From Rickettsiales bacterium (GTDB taxonomy: Bacteria; Pseudomonadota; Alphaproteobacteria; Rickettsiales; UBA1997), in contig CANGNU010000018.1 of assembly GCA_947455365.1 (NCBI GenBank), forward strand, positions 1 through 10,179: 10,179 nucleotides of DNA, read 5' to 3'. The notes below the pieces were generated by a model that searched no databases, was not told where the DNA came from, and saw nothing but the letters and a program-made list of their open reading frames with translations. The position numbers and the translations under genes were made by a program. Shown here one piece after another: positions 6,181 to 10,179 of the stretch (within the stretch, counting starts at the first letter, position 1; each line of letters opens with the position of its first letter).

Positions 6181-8706
6181 CTAGTAAATTCCACTTGGTG
6201 CCGCAGATTCCTCTTTCAACGCCCCACCCTCACCAACATCGACAGACGAATCTGTCGAGCCAGAGGCAGAGCCTGTAGGATTTGCCGCCAATGCCGCATC
6301 AACATCGTCTGTGGCTTTAAATGCCTCAAAGAAGATGTGATCTTTAGGTGTAGCAGGTGTTGGAAACTTGCCAGTTGTGCGATCAACCTTCACAAATTTT
6401 ACTGTACTTGGCACGCGAAATGGCGTTGAAGGCGCGTCTTTCAAGGCTTGCTTCATGAAGTTGATAAAAATTGGCAAGGCCACCGAGGCGCCAGTTTCAT
6501 CTTTCCCCAAACTTTTTGGATTATCGAAACCAACATAAACCCCCGCAATTAAATCGGGCGAGAAGCCTACAAACCACGAGTCGTATGAGTTATTGGTGGT
6601 ACCAGTTTTACCGCCGATAATTTTACCAATTGAACGAGCGCGACCCGCCGTGCCTCTATCTACAACGCCTTGCATCATTGAAGTAATTTGATAGGCGGTG
6701 GCAGAATCGATGATTTGCTCTTTACTTTCATCAAGCAGCGGCAATACATCACCCGAGCCACCTTCGCGCACCAAACAATCGTTGCATTTTCTTTGGTCGC
6801 GACGATAAATTGTCACGCCATCACGATCTTGAATTTTTTCAATCATTGATGGCTCAATTTTTTTGCCACCATTAACCATCATTGAATAAGCGGTAACTAA
6901 GCGCATCATGGTTGTTTCAGTTGAACCCAAAACTAATGAGTAAATTTTTGCTGGATTATCATTAACGCCAAGTCGCTTAACAACTTCTGCAACTTTATCA
7001 ATTCCAACTTGGTCGGCCATTCGCACTGTTGTAACATTTCGCGAAGTTTCAAGACCAGTACGCAAAGTGGTGGGGCCGTAGAACTCGCCTGAATAGTTGC
7101 TTGGATTGTAAGGCGGCAAACCAAAGCCCTGATTGAGTGAAATTGGTTCGTCCATAATTACAGTTGCTGGCGTCATGCCATTTTCTAGGGCCGCGACATA
7201 ACCAAAAGTTTTCATGGTTGATCCGGGTTGGCGCATTGCTTGGGTTGCACGATTAAATTGATTTGGCGAATCAACATAACCACCCATCATTGCAAGAACT
7301 CTGCCGCTATGTGGGTCAACGGCTAAGAAGGCACCGTTAACTTCAGGAATTTGTCGCAAAATATAAGTGTCACCTTTTGTGCCTTTTTCAACTAAAATTA
7401 AATCGCCGATAGTAAAAACATCGGAGATTTTTTTTATTGCAGGACCAACTGCATCAGTGCTGATATGCTTGCGCGCCCATTTTACTGTTGCTAATTCGAT
7501 AGTTCCGATAGTGCCAAATTCGGTACCAATTGTTGCAGAATCATGGCCCAAAGACAATATTACCGCCTTCTCCCAAGTTTCTTTGTACAATTTTTTAGGG
7601 TCGAATTTTTTTAAGTCATCTTGCCAAACGCCCGCTGCGTCTATCTTCTTCAAGGCGCCACGATAACCGTGTTTTTGGTCATATTCTTCAATACCATCAT
7701 TGAAAGCTTTGGCAGCAAGCTTTTGCAAGCCAGAATCTAGCGTGGTACGCACGACAATTCCGCTTTCAAAAACATTGTCAGAGCCGTAGAGCTGCGTCAA
7801 TTCTTTCTTCACGCTATCAGCAAAAAAGTTAGCGCGAGCATTGTCACTGCCATCTTCTTCCTCAGCACGAATTTTTAGCGTGATTGGTTTTTCTTTCGCC
7901 GCATCGCCTTCTTCTTCAGTAATAAAGCCTTCATCGACCATGCGTTCAATTACCCAATCGCGACGATATTTTGCTTTTTCCATATTTTTGCGCGGATCTA
8001 AACGCGATGGCGCCTTAGGCAGAGTAGCTAGCAAAGCATCCTCTTCAATGGTCAATTCATCAATAGATTTATCAAAGTAAACCTGTGCCGCAGCCGCAAC
8101 GCCGTAAGCGCCAGAGCCTAAATAAATTTGGTTTAAATAAAGCTCAAGAATTTTATCTTTAGAAAAAGCTTTGGTCATTCTGTAAGCTAAAATTGCTTCT
8201 TTTACCTTTCTTTCAATTGTTCTCTCACGAGTTAACAAAAAGTTTTTTACCACTTGTTGAGTAATAGTTGAAGCACCACCAAGGCCTTCTTGGCCCTTTA
8301 CCACAGCCAGTGCATTGCGTACTGAGGTGCGGAAAATTGCAAAAACATCGATACCAGAATTTTTGTAAAAGTTAGAGTCTTCGGCGGCAATGAAGGCGTT
8401 ACTTAAATGTTTTGGAATTAAATCGAACGGCACAAAAATGCGTTTTTCTTTGGAATATTCGGTAATCAACTTGCCGTCTGAAGCGTAGAGCCGCGTGGTT
8501 ATAATTGGTGAATAATTTTTTAGCTGTTCATAATCGGGTAAATTTTCGGTATTTTTTTTGAAGAATAAAAACCCTGCAATCACTAGCAGGAAAAAGAAAA
8601 TTGAGCCAAAAATTGCAACGAAGCTGAGTGTTTTTTTCATCGAATGAGAATGTTCTTGATGCTTGCCACCATTGGCTTGCAAACGATTTTTATTTTTAAT
8701 GGTCAC
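6181..8706 (-). CDS. mrcA: Penicillin-binding protein 1A (class A: glycosyltransferase and transpeptidase)
   Basis: This bifunctional enzyme polymerises lipid II and cross-links stem peptides in the periplasm. The 841 residues run in order: a basic cytoplasmic tail (1-26), a membrane anchor (about 27-49), a GT51 glycosyltransferase (about 65-245), a PCB_OB-like insertion (about 345-455) and a transpeptidase (about 456-750). GT51 motifs include AAEDSNFY with catalytic E109, GASTITQQVVKN (144-155) and ILELYLNQIYLG with E188. Transpeptidase motifs are STMK (S496-K499), SRN (S555-N557) and KTGT (K700-T703), all intact. In the EDxxFxxHxG motif the usual His is Asn116. A CNDC pair lies at 641-644. 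The C-terminus is low-complexity Ser/Gly/Ala. The start is GTG at 8706; an alternative ATG at 8640 (MKKTLSF) would remove 22 basic residues. It lies 32 bp downstream of the amidase and is probably co-transcribed. Confidence 0.95.
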   Translation of the reverse strand: MTIKNKNRLQANGGKHQEHSHSMKKTLSFVAIFGSIFFFLLVIAGFLFFKKNTENLPDYEQLKNYSPIITTRLYASDGKLITEYSKEKRIFVPFDLIPKHLSNAFIAAEDSNFYKNSGIDVFAIFRTSVRNALAVVKGQEGLGGASTITQQVVKNFLLTRERTIERKVKEAILAYRMTKAFSKDKILELYLNQIYLGSGAYGVAAAAQVYFDKSIDELTIEEDALLATLPKAPSRLDPRKNMEKAKYRRDWVIERMVDEGFITEEEGDAAKEKPITLKIRAEEEDGSDNARANFFADSVKKELTQLYGSDNVFESGIVVRTTLDSGLQKLAAKAFNDGIEEYDQKHGYRGALKKIDAAGVWQDDLKKFDPKKLYKETWEKAVILSLGHDSATIGTEFGTIGTIELATVKWARKHISTDAVGPAIKKISDVFTIGDLILVEKGTKGDTYILRQIPEVNGAFLAVDPHSGRVLAMMGGYVDSPNQFNRATQAMRQPGSTMKTFGYVAALENGMTPATVIMDEPISLNQGFGLPPYNPSNYSGEFYGPTTLRTGLETSRNVTTVRMADQVGIDKVAEVVKRLGVNDNPAKIYSLVLGSTETTMMRLVTAYSMMVNGGKKIEPSMIEKIQDRDGVTIYRRDQRKCNDCLVREGGSGDVLPLLDESKEQIIDSATAYQITSMMQGVVDRGTAGRARSIGKIIGGKTGTTNNSYDSWFVGFSPDLIAGVYVGFDNPKSLGKDETGASVALPIFINFMKQALKDAPSTPFRVPSTVKFVKVDRTTGKFPTPATPKDHIFFEAFKATDDVDAALAANPTGSASGSTDSSVDVGEGGALKEESAAPSGIY

Positions 8707-8738
8707 TTTACTTAAAAAATTTTCTTAGAAATTAGTAG

Positions 8739-10067
8739 TTATTTGTTTACTTTAAAATATTCATCAATTGCGTCAACTAAACCTTTCACAATATTTCGCT
8801 TATGACTCAAACTGTTGAGCGCAGCCTCTTCACTGTGATTCGATAAATATCCCAACTCAATTAAAATTGAAGTCATGTCTGGCGCGGTTAAAACCGCAAA
8901 GCCGGCAAAGCGATGAGTATTGTGCAAAATATCGACACCAACTTTTTGCACTGACTTAATTGCAATATTAGCAAATTGCGATGAGCTGTTCATAGAGCTG
9001 CGTTGCGACAGGTCAATTAGCGTTTTCAGAATGTCGCCACTGGTATCGCCAAAATTTACTCCGGCAATAATATCGGCGCGGTTTTCTTTTTGCGCCAATA
9101 ATTCAGCTTGGCGATCGGAAGATTTTTCGGATAAAGTGTAAATTGAGAAGCCCGAAGCGTTGCTATCAGGGGCGGCGTTGGCATGTAGCGAAATAAATAA
9201 ATCAGCATTTAAGTGGCGCGCCTTTTCAACGCGGCGCTTTAGTGGTAAAAATTCATCACTGTCGCGCGTTAAATAAACTTTGTAGTTTTTGCTGCTTGTA
9301 AGATGCTTGGCCAATTCTTTTGCGTAAGATAATGTGATGTTTTTTTCTTTAGTGCGCGCGTAATCGCCAATTGTGCCGGGGTCTTTGCCACCATGGCCCG
9401 CATCAATCACGATAATTGGCGTTTTTTTTATTTTTGCTGTTGATGGCTGCGCAGTAATTACATATTTTACTGGTGCTACTGCGGTTTTTGTAGCAACCGT
9501 TGCAGCTTGATTAGCAAGGATTGGTGCGGCTTTTAATGAAGAAGATTCTTCAAGATTTTTTTCCGCTGGTGCAGCTGGAGCGTTAGAATTACTTTCAGCA
9601 GGAATTGTCCCCAAAGCACGCGGGGCTTGGCTTTCTACGGGAATGGCGGAATCAGATAGAGGAACTTTCGTCATAAAATCTGGCGTAATTTGAACTAAAA
9701 TTCGCGGCAGATCATCTTTCTTCAGCTTGTGAAATCTTGAGCTGCGAACAACTACCCGATCTTTCAAATCAAAAACAATGCGCAAATTTCCTTCCGCGTT
9801 ACTTTTACGAAAAGCACTGACAAAGCTAGGTAATGCAGGCGCAACAAAGTTTTCACTAACCGTTGCGCTTTCAATATCCACCACCAATCGCTCAGGATTG
9901 CTAAGATTGTAAGCGCGAAATTGCGTTTTTTTATCAATGGTAATTTCGATATTTTCTTTCGAGTCAAAAATTATTCGACTGACCAGAATTTTGCCCGCCA
10001 AGGCTTGAGCAGCATTGAGCGAGGTGGCAAGAAAAAATATCGTTAGTAATAATTTCTTAAATTTCAT
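8739..10067 (-). CDS. amiC: Periplasmic N-acetylmuramoyl-L-alanine amidase (AMIN + Amidase_3)
   Basis: This zinc amidase cuts the bond between MurNAc and L-Ala, splitting septal peptidoglycan during division. I chose the ATG at 10067 (442 residues) because it begins a typical signal peptide, KFKKLLLTIFFLATS with a cleavage region near AQALA (about 20-25). The in-frame starts further upstream would add residues that belong to another gene's frame. An AMIN domain covers about 27-130 (septal or peptidoglycan targeting). A Ser/Ala/Pro-rich linker covers about 135-212, and the Amidase_3 domain about 216-440. Zinc and catalytic residues are visible: H225 in DAGHGGKDPG, E241 in KEKN, H295 in SLHANA and E404 in ILIELGYLSN. 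The stretch between H295 and E404 holds the helix (about 342-372) which in E. coli AmiB/AmiC blocks the active site until a LytM-type activator binds. Its start overlaps the preceding PBP gene by 11 nt, suggesting translational coupling. Confidence 0.94.
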   Translation of the reverse strand: MKFKKLLLTIFFLATSLNAAQALAGKILVSRIIFDSKENIEITIDKKTQFRAYNLSNPERLVVDIESATVSENFVAPALPSFVSAFRKSNAEGNLRIVFDLKDRVVVRSSRFHKLKKDDLPRILVQITPDFMTKVPLSDSAIPVESQAPRALGTIPAESNSNAPAAPAEKNLEESSSLKAAPILANQAATVATKTAVAPVKYVITAQPSTAKIKKTPIIVIDAGHGGKDPGTIGDYARTKEKNITLSYAKELAKHLTSSKNYKVYLTRDSDEFLPLKRRVEKARHLNADLFISLHANAAPDSNASGFSIYTLSEKSSDRQAELLAQKENRADIIAGVNFGDTSGDILKTLIDLSQRSSMNSSSQFANIAIKSVQKVGVDILHNTHRFAGFAVLTAPDMTSILIELGYLSNHSEEAALNSLSHKRNIVKGLVDAIDEYFKVNK

Positions 10068-10179
10068 GTAAAATTTTTGCGAATAATTCTGCTGGCAATG
10101 AACCGCCAGTAATTTTTTTTGTCGCTGAATTGTCGTCATTGCCAATCCAAATTCCCACCACATAATCATTGTCAAAGCC
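10057..10179 (-). CDS. Class A penicillin-binding protein, C-terminal end (partial)
   Basis: Forty codons enter from the right edge and end at TAA (10059-10057). The peptide begins GFDNDYVVGIWIGNDD and continues through KKITGGSLPAELFAKI. This matches the end of transpeptidase domains in PBP1A/PBP1C-type proteins, where a YVVGVWVGNDD-like strand follows the KTGT motif and a GGxLPAxIW-like segment closes the domain. It is a different frame from the amidase and cannot be the PBP1A at 6181-8706, so the organism has a second class A PBP here. The stop codon lies inside the first codons of the amidase, an 11-nt overlap. The rest of the gene is outside the window, so its exact subclass cannot be judged. 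Confidence 0.82.
   Translation of the reverse strand, partial: GFDNDYVVGIWIGNDDNSATKKITGGSLPAELFAKILHEI

Noticed and set aside
6933..8080. Several 60-100 residue ORFs overlapping PBP1A on both strands
   Set aside because: All overlap an intact PBP1A frame with every catalytic motif, and none has a recognisable fold or start signal.
10057..10175. Longer amidase reading frame starting at 10175 (36 extra residues)
   Set aside because: The extra residues lie in the wrong frame of the upstream PBP gene, whose own frame gives a clear transpeptidase C-terminus. The signal peptide begins at the ATG at 10067.

Overview
The window reads as chromosomal DNA of an AT-rich Gram-negative bacterium, most likely an alphaproteobacterium, possibly of the Rickettsiales/Holosporales or a related uncultured lineage. 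Three things point there. argS is followed by a membrane-anchored SPOR-domain protein. An AMIN-amidase is followed by a PBP1A with a PCB_OB insertion. There is also an MsbA-like exporter. Sampled lines run from about 30 to 50% G+C, and Shine-Dalgarno sequences are weak or absent. I infer the placement from gene order and protein character, not from a database search.

Layout. (1) Positions 1-3201, minus strand: an MsbA-like ABC exporter, followed after 8 bp by a type IIG-like restriction-modification gene. That gene has an N-terminal PD-(D/E)XK nuclease part and an N6-adenine methyltransferase part. It is broken by a -1 frame change near 929-931 and runs off the left edge. (2) A 42-bp divergent gap, then argS (arginyl-tRNA synthetase) on the plus strand. 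(3) Positions 5125-5281: a non-coding gap almost filled by a 125-nt palindrome. It has a perfect 33-bp outer stem and a GC-richer core that looks like a bidirectional terminator. A possible promoter reads out of its right arm. (4) A SPOR-domain inner-membrane protein, plus strand. (5) Convergent to it, a minus-strand cell-wall operon read from right to left: the last 40 codons of a second class A penicillin-binding protein, an AmiC-type amidase whose ATG overlaps that gene's end by 11 nt, and PBP1A.

How the genes relate. Most of the window serves envelope growth and division. The two class A PBPs build peptidoglycan, the amidase cleaves it, the SPOR protein probably binds denuded glycan at division sites, and the MsbA-like protein exports lipid. 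argS is housekeeping. The restriction-modification gene is the only clear accessory element, and it appears damaged.

I found no CRISPR array, tRNA, rRNA, insertion sequence or plainly novel multi-gene system. The least explained signals are the large palindrome after argS and the frameshifted nuclease-methyltransferase.
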